Shown here one piece after another: positions 1-9,333 of a stretch of 64,000 nt of DNA. The stretch's first letter is position 1. Every line of letters starts with the position of its first letter. The DNA comes from Cylindrospermum sp. NIES-4074 (GTDB taxonomy: Bacteria > Cyanobacteriota > Cyanobacteriia > Cyanobacteriales > Nostocaceae): assembly GCA_003994795.1 (NCBI GenBank), contig AP018269.1, positions 5,171,677 to 5,235,676 of the forward strand. The letters run 5' to 3'. The notes beneath the pieces are model-generated. The model was not told the DNA's origin. It ran no database searches and was given only the letters and a program-made list of their open reading frames with translations. The position numbers were made by a program, and so were the translations under genes.

Positions 1-227
1 CTAGAAATACGCCCAAAATACTACAAGCGATACCTTCTTTATGAGACGCTACGCGTTGGCGCAGCCTCGCTTCTGGCGACCCGCTGGGCTTTCCTACGGA
101 ACGCTACGCGATGGCGCGAAGCGCCCGCTGTTCGCGATCGCCAACGCGAATTTAACATTATTTGGCATAGTGTAGGCGAATTTTGTCCATATGTAACGCC
201 TGATTTTCCAGCAAATGTACCTATGTT
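1..227. repeat. Gene-free edge with dispersed GC-rich palindromic repeat
   Basis: No coding potential is seen. Positions about 40-150 hold a run of short palindromic modules (acgctacgcgttggcg, tacggaacgctacgcgat, ttcgcgatcgcc). This is the type of highly iterated short repeat found between genes in Nostoc-like genomes. It lies downstream of the dedA-like gene, which reads leftwards. Confidence 0.6.
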
Positions 228-842
228 TCACCTTCTGGTGCCTTGGAACTGGCGCTTGAGTACCCAGCCAACAAATACCAGAACTATACTCCCCAAAACA
301 ATTTTAGATACAGGAGCAAGGTATTCATCCACAAGAGCATATTGACTGCCCAACAAGTATCCTGAGAAAGTTAACAAAGCCACCCAAGCCGCACTGCCCA
401 AGGTCGTGTAAAATAGAAAGGGCAGTAAGGGCATATTGCCAATTCCTGCGGGAACAGAAATTAAAGTGCGGATTCCTGGCACAAGGCGACCGAATAATAC
501 AGCTTTACCACCTTGCGAGTCAAACCACCTTTTAGCCTTAGTAATATCTTTACTGGATATAGTCAGCCATTTACCGTACTTGTCAGCTAAAGTTTTCAAG
601 CGCTCTTCTCCCAAAAACTTACCAGGATAGTACCAGATAAGTGCGCCCAATACAGAACCCAACAGCCCTGCGAAAAACACGCCAATGATATTGAGCTTGT
701 CCGGAGTTGCCCTAGCTGTAAATCCTGCCAATGGCATAATTAATTCTGATGGGATGGGGGGAAAGAGGTTCTCTAGGAACATCAGCAGAGCGATTCCCCA
801 ATAACCCAGGGAGTTGATGGTGTTAGTTATCCATTCGAGCAT
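228..842 (-). CDS. DedA family membrane protein
   Basis: The 204-residue protein matches the DedA (VTT/SNARE-associated) family of inner-membrane proteins, which are linked to phospholipid recycling and proton-dependent transport. Seen directly: an N-terminal helix followed by ENLFPPIPSE (about residues 24-33), the conserved acidic and proline motif, and GRLVPGIRTLISVPAG (about residues 118-133), the conserved Arg/Pro re-entrant motif. At least four hydrophobic segments are present and the tail is basic. Length is normal for the family. It stands alone, and its upstream gene on the same strand is over 200 bp away. The exact substrate cannot be inferred. Confidence 0.9.
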   Translation of the reverse strand: MLEWITNTINSLGYWGIALLMFLENLFPPIPSELIMPLAGFTARATPDKLNIIGVFFAGLLGSVLGALIWYYPGKFLGEERLKTLADKYGKWLTISSKDITKAKRWFDSQGGKAVLFGRLVPGIRTLISVPAGIGNMPLLPFLFYTTLGSAAWVALLTFSGYLLGSQYALVDEYLAPVSKIVLGSIVLVFVGWVLKRQFQGTRR

Positions 843-1067
843 TGAGTCAATTTGGGATTTTGGATTTTAGATGGGGAATAATTATTTCTGGTCTGTTGCA
901 TCAATTTGCCACAATATAACCTAATGCCCGTTGAGAATCATTCCCTAACTTAACATCAGCTTTTTTAACAGTTAATTATCCGCGCTGACTAGAGTAGAGG
1001 ATGGGGAAAATAGACAAATTCAACATTGGGAATTTTGAATTATTCCCCTTTCCCCCTCCCCCTTCTC

Positions 1068-2213
1068 CTAAACGGTCGGTGTTAATGATTGCACTCTCTG
1101 TTCTGATTGCCAGTCTAATGGGTTCCAAACCCGGTCTTCCAGAGCCATCTGCTCAATTAAACTTGCTAACCTGAGAGCTTTGAGTGCTTGTTCACCACCA
1201 ACTGAAGGTTGATTACCACCATGCACACAGTTGACAAAATGCTCTAACTCTGCACTGAGAGGTTGAATGTTACTAGTATAAACTTTTTCAATTAAACCAT
1301 CTTGTCTGTAAAGCACTTGCCGATGATCTGTGAGTGGGCTAACATTTGTTTGCCGATGAATCAAAATTTCATTTTTGAGAAAATCTGCCTCAGTAAATGA
1401 ATTTTTGCAATGGGCAACAATCTGGCGAATTTTGCGGTGAGTGACTTTACTAGCTGTCAAAGTAGCGACAATGCCATTGGCAAAACCCAAGGTGGCAGTC
1501 ACGTAATCTAAATAACCAGAGTCCAGCGCACGAGTACCGCTAGCGGTCAATTTCACCACATTAGAGGCTGCTAATTCTAGGAGAAGGTCGATGTCATGGA
1601 TCATTAAATCCAGCACCACCGAAACATCATTTGCTCTCTTGGAATAAGGACTCATGCGGTGAGCTTCTAGAGCCAATACATCCTCGGTTTTCAGCACTTG
1701 GCTGAGTTCTCTAAATGCTGGATTGAAGCGCTCAATGTGACCTACTTGCAAAATACAGTGAGACTCAGCCGCAGCATTGACTAGAGATTCCGCCTCGGAA
1801 ATACTAGCAGCGATCGGCTTTTCAATCAAAACATGAATTCCCGCTAACAGGCAGTTGATACCAACGGCGTAATGTAAGCGGGTGGGTACAGCAATACAAA
1901 CTGCTTCCACATGGGGCAGCAAGTCGCAGTAATCTTCAAAGAAACGTGTCTTGTATTTGCTGGCAGTTTCTAACCCACGCTCGACGTTAATATCTGAAAC
2001 CCCTACTAGTTCAACATCTTTCATTGAACTCAGTATGCGGGTGTGGTGTTGTCCCATGTTACCCACCCCAATCACGCCTATGCGGATTGGTTGTGGCTGG
2101 TTGCGCTGTGTATGTGAACTTGGTTCTGCCACTGACATGCTATTTTGCACTATTATACTCTCCTCAACCACCAAATTTAGAGCTGCCACGGTCTTTGGCC
2201 TCTTACTTTTCAC
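1068..2213 (-). CDS. Gfo/Idh/MocA family oxidoreductase
   Basis: This is an NAD(P)-dependent sugar or inositol dehydrogenase-like protein. The Rossmann motif GVIGVGNMGQHH lies at about residues 46-57, and EKPIAAS (around residue 130) is the conserved catalytic-domain signature. The C-terminal Gfo/Idh/MocA domain follows (HRMSPYSKRANDVSVVLDLM). The 381-residue form has an unusually long N-terminus. An internal ATG at 2138 gives MSVAEPSSH and a length nearer the family norm, and could be the true start. The substrate is unknown. Some cyanobacterial relatives lie in polysaccharide or nucleotide-sugar pathways, but no such genes adjoin it here. Confidence 0.85.
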   Translation of the reverse strand: MKSKRPKTVAALNLVVEESIIVQNSMSVAEPSSHTQRNQPQPIRIGVIGVGNMGQHHTRILSSMKDVELVGVSDINVERGLETASKYKTRFFEDYCDLLPHVEAVCIAVPTRLHYAVGINCLLAGIHVLIEKPIAASISEAESLVNAAAESHCILQVGHIERFNPAFRELSQVLKTEDVLALEAHRMSPYSKRANDVSVVLDLMIHDIDLLLELAASNVVKLTASGTRALDSGYLDYVTATLGFANGIVATLTASKVTHRKIRQIVAHCKNSFTEADFLKNEILIHRQTNVSPLTDHRQVLYRQDGLIEKVYTSNIQPLSAELEHFVNCVHGGNQPSVGGEQALKALRLASLIEQMALEDRVWNPLDWQSEQRVQSLTPTV

Positions 2214-2877
2214 GATAAGTCGGAAAAAAGGCTTGGGCTAAGGGGGAAAAGGTAAAGGGCAAAGGTTCTCTGTTTTCCTTTTCCCCTAATCCTTTCGCCT
2301 TTTCCCATCCATGATTTTCTATATGCCGTGAAAATTCAGGTTTGCCTTTATACTCAAATGCCATTTGCGCTCTGTCTAAAACCATCCAGATGGTAACATA
2401 GTGGCTCTATTTATGAAGAATTTCAAAGTTTGTGATCAGTTCCCGCCATTGGGCATCTTTTGGAGAAACAGTTCTACACCAGTCTATTTTCGGTAATAAA
2501 ACCACAAACGAAATGTCGTTTTATTGACTTTACCGCCTAAGTAATAACTAAGTGTAAATTCCCAGATACTAGCGAAGAAATTAGTCACCAGAATTCAACG
2601 GCAATTAACAATGTTAAAATTTTACATATTTTTCGTCAAAAAAGTTACGCCGCACTAAACAGCCAACATGGTGGGTACGTCAAAATTATTAACTACTCTG
2701 GCCAGTTATGTCACTTTTTAAGAGAAACTGATGTTGGTGGTTGCCTAAAACTGTGTATGATGGGGCGGTTGCTGCCGTAACCAACAGAGCATCAGGATCA
2801 TCATTCACCTTTGCTTTGTGGCATCTAGTTTGGGTGTGATTTGGCAAGCAATTAGCAGTCCAAAATTTAAAACTGAG
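2214..2877. other. Gene-free stretch upstream of queC
   Basis: No convincing gene is seen; a 60-codon minus-strand frame at 2203-2385 has no family features. The region is AT-rich and contains a purine-rich run (2236-2265). I looked for a preQ1 riboswitch before queC and found no preQ1-I type consensus. A GTTG/CAAC pairing near 2768-2785 is too short to call a structure. Confidence 0.5.
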
Positions 2878-3561
2878 ATGAAAGCTGTAATTCTGTTGTC
2901 TGGGGGATTAGACTCTTCAACGGTTCTTTATCAAGCGAAAGTGGATGGCTGCGAGTGTCACGCCATTTCTTTTGATTACCAGCAGCGACACCGCCGAGAG
3001 TTACAGTCAGCCCTTGTTATCGCTCAAAAGGCTGGGGTGGTAAAACATCAGGTGGTGAATTTTGACTTAAGGCAATGGGGTGGTTCTGCACTGACGGATA
3101 ACACTATTGATTTACCCCAGGAACGTTCCTTGGAGGAAATGTCGCAAAACATTCCAGTCACATACGTTCCAGCCCGGAATACCATTTTTTTAAGCTTTGC
3201 TCTAGGCTTTGCAGAAGCGATCGCCGCTGAACGTGTTTATATTGGTGTCAATGCCTTAGATTACTCTGGATATCCTGATTGTCGTCCCGACTATATCCAA
3301 GCAATGCAGGAAGTCTATCGCTTGGGAACCAAACAAGGACGCGAAGGACAACCAATTAGCATTGTTGCACCTCTGATTACTTTGAAAAAAACCGAAATTA
3401 TCCAACTAGGCAACCAATTAGGAGTTCCTTGGGATCTAACTTGGTCTTGCTATGACGGTGGTGATGTCGCTTGCGGTGTCTGTGACTCTTGCCGTTTGCG
3501 GTTAGCAGCTTTTGCCGAATTGGGATTAAAAGACCCGCTAACTTATGCTCAATTTGGGTAA
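2878..3561 (+). CDS. queC: 7-cyano-7-deazaguanine synthase QueC
   Basis: QueC converts 7-carboxy-7-deazaguanine to preQ0 with ATP and ammonia, in queuosine tRNA-modification biosynthesis. The PP-loop ATP-binding motif LLSGGLDSSTVL sits right after the start. The C-terminal zinc site is visible as Cys residues in CYDGGDVACGVCDSC. An upstream in-frame GTG at 2818 would add 20 residues with no family resemblance, so the ATG at 2878 (MKAVILLSGG) is chosen. The resulting 227 residues are normal for QueC. No other que genes adjoin. The gene ends in an STRR block that can also serve as a hairpin between it and the converging gene. Confidence 0.95.
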   Translation: MKAVILLSGGLDSSTVLYQAKVDGCECHAISFDYQQRHRRELQSALVIAQKAGVVKHQVVNFDLRQWGGSALTDNTIDLPQERSLEEMSQNIPVTYVPARNTIFLSFALGFAEAIAAERVYIGVNALDYSGYPDCRPDYIQAMQEVYRLGTKQGREGQPISIVAPLITLKKTEIIQLGNQLGVPWDLTWSCYDGGDVACGVCDSCRLRLAAFAELGLKDPLTYAQFG

Positions 3562-3630
3562 TGGGTAATTGGTAATGGGTAATTGGTAATGGGTAATGGT
3601 TTTTACCAATGACCAATGACCAATCACCCA
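3557..3630. repeat. STRR heptamer block with inverted partner
   Basis: Alternating heptamers GGTAATG and GGTAATT repeat about six times and are followed by ccaatgaccaatgaccaatc, which can pair with them. This is a typical Nostoc short tandemly repeated repeat. It lies exactly between two convergent genes and runs a few bases into the stop of the minus-strand gene, so it may act as a bidirectional terminator. Confidence 0.75.
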
Positions 3631-5018
3631 ATTTTGCGGAGTTGGATTTGGTGCAACCTTGGCCCAATAACTGACACTACGGTAAATTCGATATTTTGAT
3701 AGCAGAAGATTTCACCAACGTCTGGGATTTTCTGCAACTGGTAGAGCAAAAAGCCCCCAAGAGTCTGGTATTCTCTCATCAAGGGTAAATTGAGATGCAA
3801 GACTTCATTAAGTTCTTCTAGGTTGATCTGAGCTTGCACTAAAAATGTCTGCTTGTCTAACATCTCAATCAGCAGATCATCGCTGCTTTCCGATTCACTA
3901 GCGTCACCAATAATTTCCTCAATCACGTCTTGGATGGTGACAAGCCCAGCGATACCGCCAAATTCATTCACTACCATGACCATAGCAGGTTTTTCTTGCT
4001 GCATCATGGGTAAAAGTTCTGTTAAGGGCGTCTGTTCTGGAACGAACCGGGCGGGACGCATCCAAGGGTGAATTTGTGCGTCTAACGTCAGCTTTCCTAC
4101 TGCTAAGGGTTGCGCCAAATCTTTAAAGTAAACAATGCCGCGAATATCATCTAAAGATTCACCAATGATGGGGTAGCGCGAGTGTCCGGTAGTAGTCATT
4201 TCTTCGAGTAAGGTCTGGAAGGTGGCATCTTCTGGTAAAGCGACAATGCCAGTCCGGGTAATCATCACATCTTGGGCAGTTACATCCCCGAACTCAAAGA
4301 TATTATTGAGTAGTTCTCGCTCTGAACGCTCTAAACCAGTGGATTCTCGTTCTGTAGAGATAATTAGTTGCAATTCTTCTGGAGTGACTGGTGGTCGCCA
4401 GCTTTGACCCGTGTATTGGATACCAAACAGTCGCAACAACCAACGGGTTGATTGATTGAGAATCCAAATAAAGGGGCTGAAAAAACGCACGATCGCTTTA
4501 ACTGAAGGCCCTAAAAACCTCGCCAGTTGTTCTGGATAAAACATAGCAACTGATTTAGGACAGAGTTCTCCTAAAACAATTTGCAAATAGGCTATCAAAA
4601 AAAAGGCGATGGGAATTGACAGGGAATGAGCTAGGAAGGTACTCATTTTTGCTGGTAAAGGCCAGGATTTCAGCCATGTATTTACCAACACGACAATTGT
4701 ACTTTCTCCAATCCACCCCAGTGCCAAACTAGAAAGGGTAATGCCTAACTGGGTTGTAGATAGTAGCCGCTCAATACTACGTTGCAACATTTCCACAGCG
4801 ATCGCCGGAATATCACCAGCCTTAACCAGCTGGTGAATGCGCGATCGCCGCACCGTCACTATTGAGAACTCCGCCGTCACAAAAAAGGCATTGATGGCAA
4901 TCAGCAGTAGCACTGACAACAATCGCAGCCCCACATCTGTCCAACTTAAGCTAGGAAAACCAATCACCGCCACAGCTCGTGTAAAACTCACGCCCCCACT
5001 CTTTGATTTTGGATGCAA
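3624..5018 (-). CDS. CNNM/CorC-type transporter (hemolysin family protein)
   Basis: The 464-residue protein has the CNNM (DUF21) membrane domain at about residues 25-220 (LIAINAFFVTAEFSIVTVRR near the N-terminus). Two CBS domains follow at about 235-365 (VTAQDVMITRTG and ATFQTLLEEM), then a C-terminal CorC_HlyC domain (LDKQTFLVQAQ, YQTLGGFLLYQL). Family members are implicated in Mg2+ or Co2+ efflux; the hemolysin label is historical. N-terminal residues before VGLRLL may be an over-extension. The gene stands alone and converges with queC. Confidence 0.88.
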   Translation of the reverse strand: MHPKSKSGGVSFTRAVAVIGFPSLSWTDVGLRLLSVLLLIAINAFFVTAEFSIVTVRRSRIHQLVKAGDIPAIAVEMLQRSIERLLSTTQLGITLSSLALGWIGESTIVVLVNTWLKSWPLPAKMSTFLAHSLSIPIAFFLIAYLQIVLGELCPKSVAMFYPEQLARFLGPSVKAIVRFFSPFIWILNQSTRWLLRLFGIQYTGQSWRPPVTPEELQLIISTERESTGLERSERELLNNIFEFGDVTAQDVMITRTGIVALPEDATFQTLLEEMTTTGHSRYPIIGESLDDIRGIVYFKDLAQPLAVGKLTLDAQIHPWMRPARFVPEQTPLTELLPMMQQEKPAMVMVVNEFGGIAGLVTIQDVIEEIIGDASESESSDDLLIEMLDKQTFLVQAQINLEELNEVLHLNLPLMREYQTLGGFLLYQLQKIPDVGEIFCYQNIEFTVVSVIGPRLHQIQLRKIG

Positions 5019-5091
5019 GGATCTTGAATTCCGGCATGGGGGTTTTTTCCCCCAATCTCTAGTACCAATCTAAAATCTAAAATCGCTTCTT

Positions 5092-5790
5092 CTACCTTTC
5101 TACAGGAATATCCGAAACCTGTAACTTCAGCTTTTGAGCAGGATAATCTGTCAGCGCCAGAGATATCTTTTTCACATCATCGAGTAAAGCTGTGGGAATA
5201 CTCACTGTACCTGAAAATGTCGAGCCATTTGCAGGCAATTCTGAAGGCAAACCCTCTGTAATAGCACTCAGTGTTCGTCCTTTTTCATCAGTGACATCTA
5301 AAAAACTATACAGGAAGCGCACAGAATCGGCACCTTTGTTCTGCATTTTCACTTTTAGCAATAAATCACCACCAGAGTAACGAGCAGATTGCACAGACAA
5401 GGTTACACCCTCATTTTCCGTGTTAACTGGAAATCCTGGCTGGGGTTTTTCCTCGGCTACTTCTTGGGGCTTTTCCTTGGCTTTAGACTTGTTGTTGATC
5501 TCTTCTTCATCTTCATCTAGCTTTTCTGATTTGGTGGCTTTGCTCTTACCCTCAATCCGTGACTTCACAATTTTGAGGATTTCTGCCTCTTTTAACAGCG
5601 TTAACCCTCCTTGTTGTGCGCTAGTTGCCTTACTGCTGGCAAATTTGGTTGTGGGACGACCATCTGGTGTGGTCACGCCTTTGAGTGCTGAACTCCCCAG
5701 ATTAAACCCCAAAAACCCACTCACAGAACCTGCTCCCAACATCAGGGTTAACAAAATCAACGTCAGAAGTACAGTGGAATTTAGTTTCAT
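5092..5790 (-). CDS. Conserved hypothetical protein with N-terminal membrane anchor
   Basis: I do not recognise the family. Starting at the ATG at 5790 (MKLNSTVLLTLILLTLMLG), the protein has one N-terminal hydrophobic segment (residues 4-24). A highly charged Lys/Glu-rich linker follows (KSKATKSEKLDEDEEEINNKSK). The C-terminal domain of about 100 residues has alternating beta-strand pattern (VTLSVQSARYSGGDLLLKVKMQNKG), resembling an Ig-like fold. An upstream frame start at 5853 would add 21 residues ahead of the membrane segment and seems less likely. It is probably an envelope-facing anchored protein. Confidence 0.65.
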   Translation of the reverse strand: MKLNSTVLLTLILLTLMLGAGSVSGFLGFNLGSSALKGVTTPDGRPTTKFASSKATSAQQGGLTLLKEAEILKIVKSRIEGKSKATKSEKLDEDEEEINNKSKAKEKPQEVAEEKPQPGFPVNTENEGVTLSVQSARYSGGDLLLKVKMQNKGADSVRFLYSFLDVTDEKGRTLSAITEGLPSELPANGSTFSGTVSIPTALLDDVKKISLALTDYPAQKLKLQVSDIPVER

Positions 5791-6074
5791 CGCTGACAAG
5801 CTATTACAGAACCATGCTGGTCTATATAAAAGTATTGAAGCGGTTGGCCTCAATCCTTAAAAGAACTTAATCAATATTAGTCTGCTATATTTCCTCGTCA
5901 AATTATGTACTATAAAAAATCTGCTTAACTATTTTTGAGTGTTTACAGGCTGTGAACTTATGCTACTATAGAATAGCTAGCTTTGCCTGTACCACAAAGT
6001 AGTTTTTATCTGCTACAATTAATTTCGATGGTTGAAGCGACTAACTCATAGCTAGCCAAAACCCACGAAAACAA

Positions 6075-6147
6075 GCGCCTTTGGCCGATTGGGGAGGCAA
6101 CGAACTCATAATTCGTCTTAAGGCTGGTTCGATTCCAGCAGGGCGCA
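6075..6147 (+). tRNA. tRNA with anticodon CAT (Met, or Ile2 if lysidinylated)
   Basis: This folds as a cloverleaf of 73 nt. The acceptor GCGCCTT/AGGGCGC has one G-U, the anticodon arm is ACGAA-CTCATAA-TTCGT and the T arm is GCTGG-TTCGATT-CCAGC. The discriminator is A and no CCA is encoded. A 1:72 G-C pair and no GGG/CCC anticodon-stem run argue against initiator tRNA. Elongator Met and CAT-Ile cannot be separated without identity-element analysis. It is independent of the array at 22-25 kb. Confidence 0.9.
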
Positions 6148-6191
6148 CTAAATTTCCAAAAACTAGTAGTTTGTCATCAAACTCACAATAA

Positions 6192-6300
6192 TATAGCAAA
6201 GTGCTGAGTGCTGAGTGCTGAGTATAAACCCAGTTGCTTCAAGGCTTTGAGGAATCAACACCGTCCTAACCACCGACAAGGTTGCTATAGTTAGGGATGA
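6192..6300. repeat. STRR heptamers and MITE-like inverted ends
   Basis: Heptamer GTGCTGA repeats about three times at 6201-6223. The block is flanked by atatagcaa (6191-6199) and ttgctata (about 6287-6294), which are inverted, suggesting a small palindromic element. A second set of related heptamers (6322-6358) sits just before the next gene. Confidence 0.55.
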
Positions 6301-6361
6301 AGTAATATTACATTTTTATTAGTGCTGAGTGGTTCGTTATTACACTCAGCACTCAGCTATT

Positions 6362-6796
6362 TTACCGTGATGGCACAGTTTCAAACCGGAATTCAGTCCC
6401 GACTTTTAGCTTATTAACGTTGTAGCGTGGAGACGACAACAGCGAAGAGTCGTAAGGATTTGGTAAATCTGGGGTGCGAAGGTATGGATCGTTGGTAGAT
6501 TGCTGGGCAAGAACATCACGATAAAGAGTGTTAACCAACTCAGCATCTCTGGCAATTTCATTTTCTGGGAAAGAGTCCCGGAAACCCGAACCAGGACCAA
6601 ACAACGAGTCTATCTGGCGTTTGGCGCTTTGATTTTCGTAGAAATTGCGATCGTGGCGAAAAAAAGCTCCCTCAAATGTATCATTCGGTGTTTGACTATT
6701 GGGTGATTGCGTCTCCCCGGATGCAACTGACGGAAACGTAAAACTAGCCGCTAGCAGTACCAATAAACCACTCAGGGGTTTAAATCTTATACCCAT
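6362..6796 (-). CDS. Small exported hypothetical protein
   Basis: The protein has 144 residues and an N-terminal signal peptide (basic MGIRFK, then LSGLLVLLAASFTF, with likely cleavage after VASG). The mature part is polar and has no recognised domain (FEGAFFRHDRNFYENQSAK, LVNTLYRDVLAQQ). It has no cysteines in the mature chain. I do not recognise it beyond a probable periplasmic or secreted cyanobacterial protein. It is divergent from pyrE. Confidence 0.7.
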   Translation of the reverse strand: MGIRFKPLSGLLVLLAASFTFPSVASGETQSPNSQTPNDTFEGAFFRHDRNFYENQSAKRQIDSLFGPGSGFRDSFPENEIARDAELVNTLYRDVLAQQSTNDPYLRTPDLPNPYDSSLLSSPRYNVNKLKVGTEFRFETVPSR

Positions 6797-6897
6797 GTTG
6801 ACGACTCCTCAATTTTTGGGTGAATCTTAACTTATGCTTAATTTCAGAACTCTGATGAGTTTAACCTTTGGTGTAGCACAACTTTTAATGTCTTGTA

Positions 6898-7518
6898 ATG
6901 ACTTATTCTACTGAAATCCTTAACCAATCAAATATTTGGGCAACTACGGCTGATTTGACTTCCTTACGCCATAAGTTACTAGATTTATTTTGCCAACTCG
7001 CTTATAAAGAGGGTGATTTTGTCCTCTCTTCTGGACAACCTAGTTCTTACTACATCAATGGTAAACAGGTAACACTCCACCCCCAAGGCGCTTTAGCAGT
7101 GGCACGGCTACTGTTACCCTTACTACCTGAGGATACACAGGCTGTAGCTGGTTTAACACTGGGTGCTGACCCCATTGTGTCAGCGGTGAGTGTGGTTTCT
7201 GTGTATGAAAACAGACCAATCCCCGCGCTGATAATTCGTAAAGAAGCGAAGGGACATGGAACAAGGGCTTATATTGAAGGCCCCACTTTGCCAGAAAAGG
7301 CAAAAATAGTGGTTTTGGAAGATGTTGTCACTACTGGGCAATCTGCTTTAAAAGCGGTTGAACGTTTGCAGGATGCGGGTTATAGTGTCAATCTAGTAAT
7401 TTCGCTGATAGATAGACTGCAAGGAGGAGCAGAATTATACGCAGCTTCTGGGTTGCAGTTTCAAGCGTTGTTTACGATTACAGACCTTCAGGAAAGATAC
7501 AAGCAGATAGCGGCTTAA
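6898..7518 (+). CDS. pyrE: Orotate phosphoribosyltransferase
   Basis: PyrE joins orotate and PRPP to give OMP in pyrimidine biosynthesis. The PRPP-binding motif VVLEDVVTTGQSALKAVE is plain at about residues 138-155, and the N-terminal FVLSSGQPSSYYINGKQV is typical of orotate enzymes. Its 206 residues match the family. The stop codon region overlaps the end of the converging purT by 4 bp. No other pyr genes are near, as usual in cyanobacteria. Confidence 0.95.
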   Translation: MTYSTEILNQSNIWATTADLTSLRHKLLDLFCQLAYKEGDFVLSSGQPSSYYINGKQVTLHPQGALAVARLLLPLLPEDTQAVAGLTLGADPIVSAVSVVSVYENRPIPALIIRKEAKGHGTRAYIEGPTLPEKAKIVVLEDVVTTGQSALKAVERLQDAGYSVNLVISLIDRLQGGAELYAASGLQFQALFTITDLQERYKQIAA

Positions 7519-8696
7519 ACTAATTTAATTTTACTTGCTGCTTTCGTCGCCTTTTCCCTGGCTTCTTCGACATTCATACCTTTTGCTAAAGCTACTCCCA
7601 TGCGACGATATGGATGGGCATTAGGTTTACCAAATAGCTTAATGTCTACATCTTTTTCTGACAAAGCATCTGCAACACCAGCAAAAGCAATCGAGTCAGA
7701 TTTCTCTGAGGCTAAAATTACTGCACTCGCTGATGCTCCTAGTTGTTCTATATGGGGAATTGGTAAGCCTAAAATAGCTCGCAGGTGGAGTTCAAATTCA
7801 TTGAGATTTTGCGAGATTAATGTTACCATGCCCGTATCGTGGGGACGGGGCGAAAGTTCAGAGAAAATCACTTCGTCTTGAGTGATAAAAAACTCAACTC
7901 CAAAAATTCCGGCTCCTCCCAAGGCATCAGTGACTTTTTTGGCGATCGCTTGGGACTCTAATATCTTATCGTCTGTAATGCCTGCTGGTTGCCAAGATTC
8001 CTGATAATCTCCCCTTTCTTGCCGGTGTCCGATGGGAGGACAGAAAATTGTTGGTGCATTCCACTGTTTAATGGTGAGTAAGGTGATCTCGATTTCAAAG
8101 TTAATGAATTCTTCGACGATTACCTTTTGACTATCACCTCTAGAATTGGCGATCGCATAATTCCACGCTTTTACTACCTTATCCTGTGTCTGCACTACAG
8201 ATTGACCCTTACCAGAGGATGACATCACAGGTTTAACAACATTGGGAAACCCAATTTTATCAGAAACGGCAATTAATTCTTCTAATGTTGCTGCATAGCC
8301 ATATTTAGCCGTTCTAATTCCCAATTCCTGATGTGCAAGTTCTCTAATTCTGTCACGGTTCATAGTGTAATTAGTTGCCGCAGCAGTGGGGATAACCGTA
8401 ATTCCACGCTGCTCAAATTCTAAGAGTTTTTCGGTTCTAATAGCTTCAATTTCTGGGATAATAAAATCAGGTTGATGTTTGCTAACAACAGCTTCTAAAT
8501 CATCAGCACTGAGCATAGAAATAACTTCAGAACAGTCAGCCACCTGCATAGCGGGAGCATTAGCATAGCGGTCAACTGCAATTACATAATTCCCCAAACG
8601 TTGAGCAGCAATTACAAATTCTTTACCTAGTTCTCCAGAACCTAGCAGCATCAATTTTTGAGGTAACTTAATTGAATTTTTCATAAACTTATTCAA
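7515..8696 (-). CDS. purT: Formate-dependent phosphoribosylglycinamide formyltransferase
   Basis: PurT formylates GAR with formate and ATP in purine synthesis. The ATP-grasp architecture is visible: KLMLLGSGELGKEFVIAAQ N-terminal nucleotide site, VMSSSGKGQSVV central loop, GIFGVEFFITQDEVIFSELSPRPHDTGMVTL C-terminal metal site. Its 393 residues are standard. The start could be the ATG four codons downstream (MKNSIKL). The pentapeptide protein gene lies only 31 bp upstream on the same strand. Confidence 0.95.
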   Translation of the reverse strand: MNKFMKNSIKLPQKLMLLGSGELGKEFVIAAQRLGNYVIAVDRYANAPAMQVADCSEVISMLSADDLEAVVSKHQPDFIIPEIEAIRTEKLLEFEQRGITVIPTAAATNYTMNRDRIRELAHQELGIRTAKYGYAATLEELIAVSDKIGFPNVVKPVMSSSGKGQSVVQTQDKVVKAWNYAIANSRGDSQKVIVEEFINFEIEITLLTIKQWNAPTIFCPPIGHRQERGDYQESWQPAGITDDKILESQAIAKKVTDALGGAGIFGVEFFITQDEVIFSELSPRPHDTGMVTLISQNLNEFELHLRAILGLPIPHIEQLGASASAVILASEKSDSIAFAGVADALSEKDVDIKLFGKPNAHPYRRMGVALAKGMNVEEAREKATKAASKIKLV

Positions 8697-8727
8697 GGCA
8701 ACTTCAAACCCAGTTTCTTAATTTATT

Positions 8728-9225
8728 TTAATTATCATCATCCGAATAGTTGAACCTAGCCCCCCGCAGTTGTAAATCTTTACGTTGCAACTTTGTTAAC
8801 CCAATCCCTGCACCTAACTGGCATTCATCTACTAGCGTGTCTAACCAAATAGTTTGATTTAAGGTAGCCCCCCTTAAATCTGCATTTTTTAGGTTGGCTC
8901 TGGTAAAATTGACAAATAAGAGGTCAGCATTGACTAAACTACTACCTTGCAGGTTTGCCCCTGATAAATTTCCCCTAATAAAGTTGACTTCATCTAAAAT
9001 TAAATAAGATAAATCTGCCTCTATTAGATTTGGAAATTTTAGCTGATTTGGATATTGTAAAAACCTCATCATACAGATGATATTTGCTTCATTTAGGCGG
9101 ATTTGAGTTAGAAACTCATAACGAGCAATTCCTAATTCTTGTAGAATTTGCAAACGTTGTGGGGGACTTTGTTCTAAAAATTGGATGGCGCTATCACGCA
9201 GGTTTAGATGATTTGGCATTATCAA
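8728..9225 (-). CDS. Pentapeptide-repeat protein
   Basis: The C-terminal half holds consecutive A(D/N)LXX repeats ([36 protein letters not shown]), which form a right-handed quadrilateral beta helix. The N-terminal 60 residues are helical ([20 protein letters not shown]). The protein has 165 residues and no signal peptide, so it is likely cytoplasmic. Two ATG codons at the start are both possible. Function cannot be inferred from pentapeptide repeats alone. Confidence 0.85.
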   Translation of the reverse strand: MIMPNHLNLRDSAIQFLEQSPPQRLQILQELGIARYEFLTQIRLNEANIICMMRFLQYPNQLKFPNLIEADLSYLILDEVNFIRGNLSGANLQGSSLVNADLLFVNFTRANLKNADLRGATLNQTIWLDTLVDECQLGAGIGLTKLQRKDLQLRGARFNYSDDDN

Positions 9226-9333
9226 TCAAATATTTACTTTTGTTTTTACAAATTTTAACCGCCAATATCCGCCGTTAATTATGTAGAAATTGTTGGCGAA
9301 TATTGGCGGTGATCATCGTGAATTGTGAATTAT

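Noticed and set aside
2203-2385. 60-codon minus-strand frame overlapping the start of the Gfo/Idh/MocA gene
   Set aside because: Purine-rich repeat composition and overlap with a clear gene.
2640-2877. preQ1 riboswitch before queC
   Set aside because: No preQ1-I type consensus was found; only a 4-bp pairing is visible.
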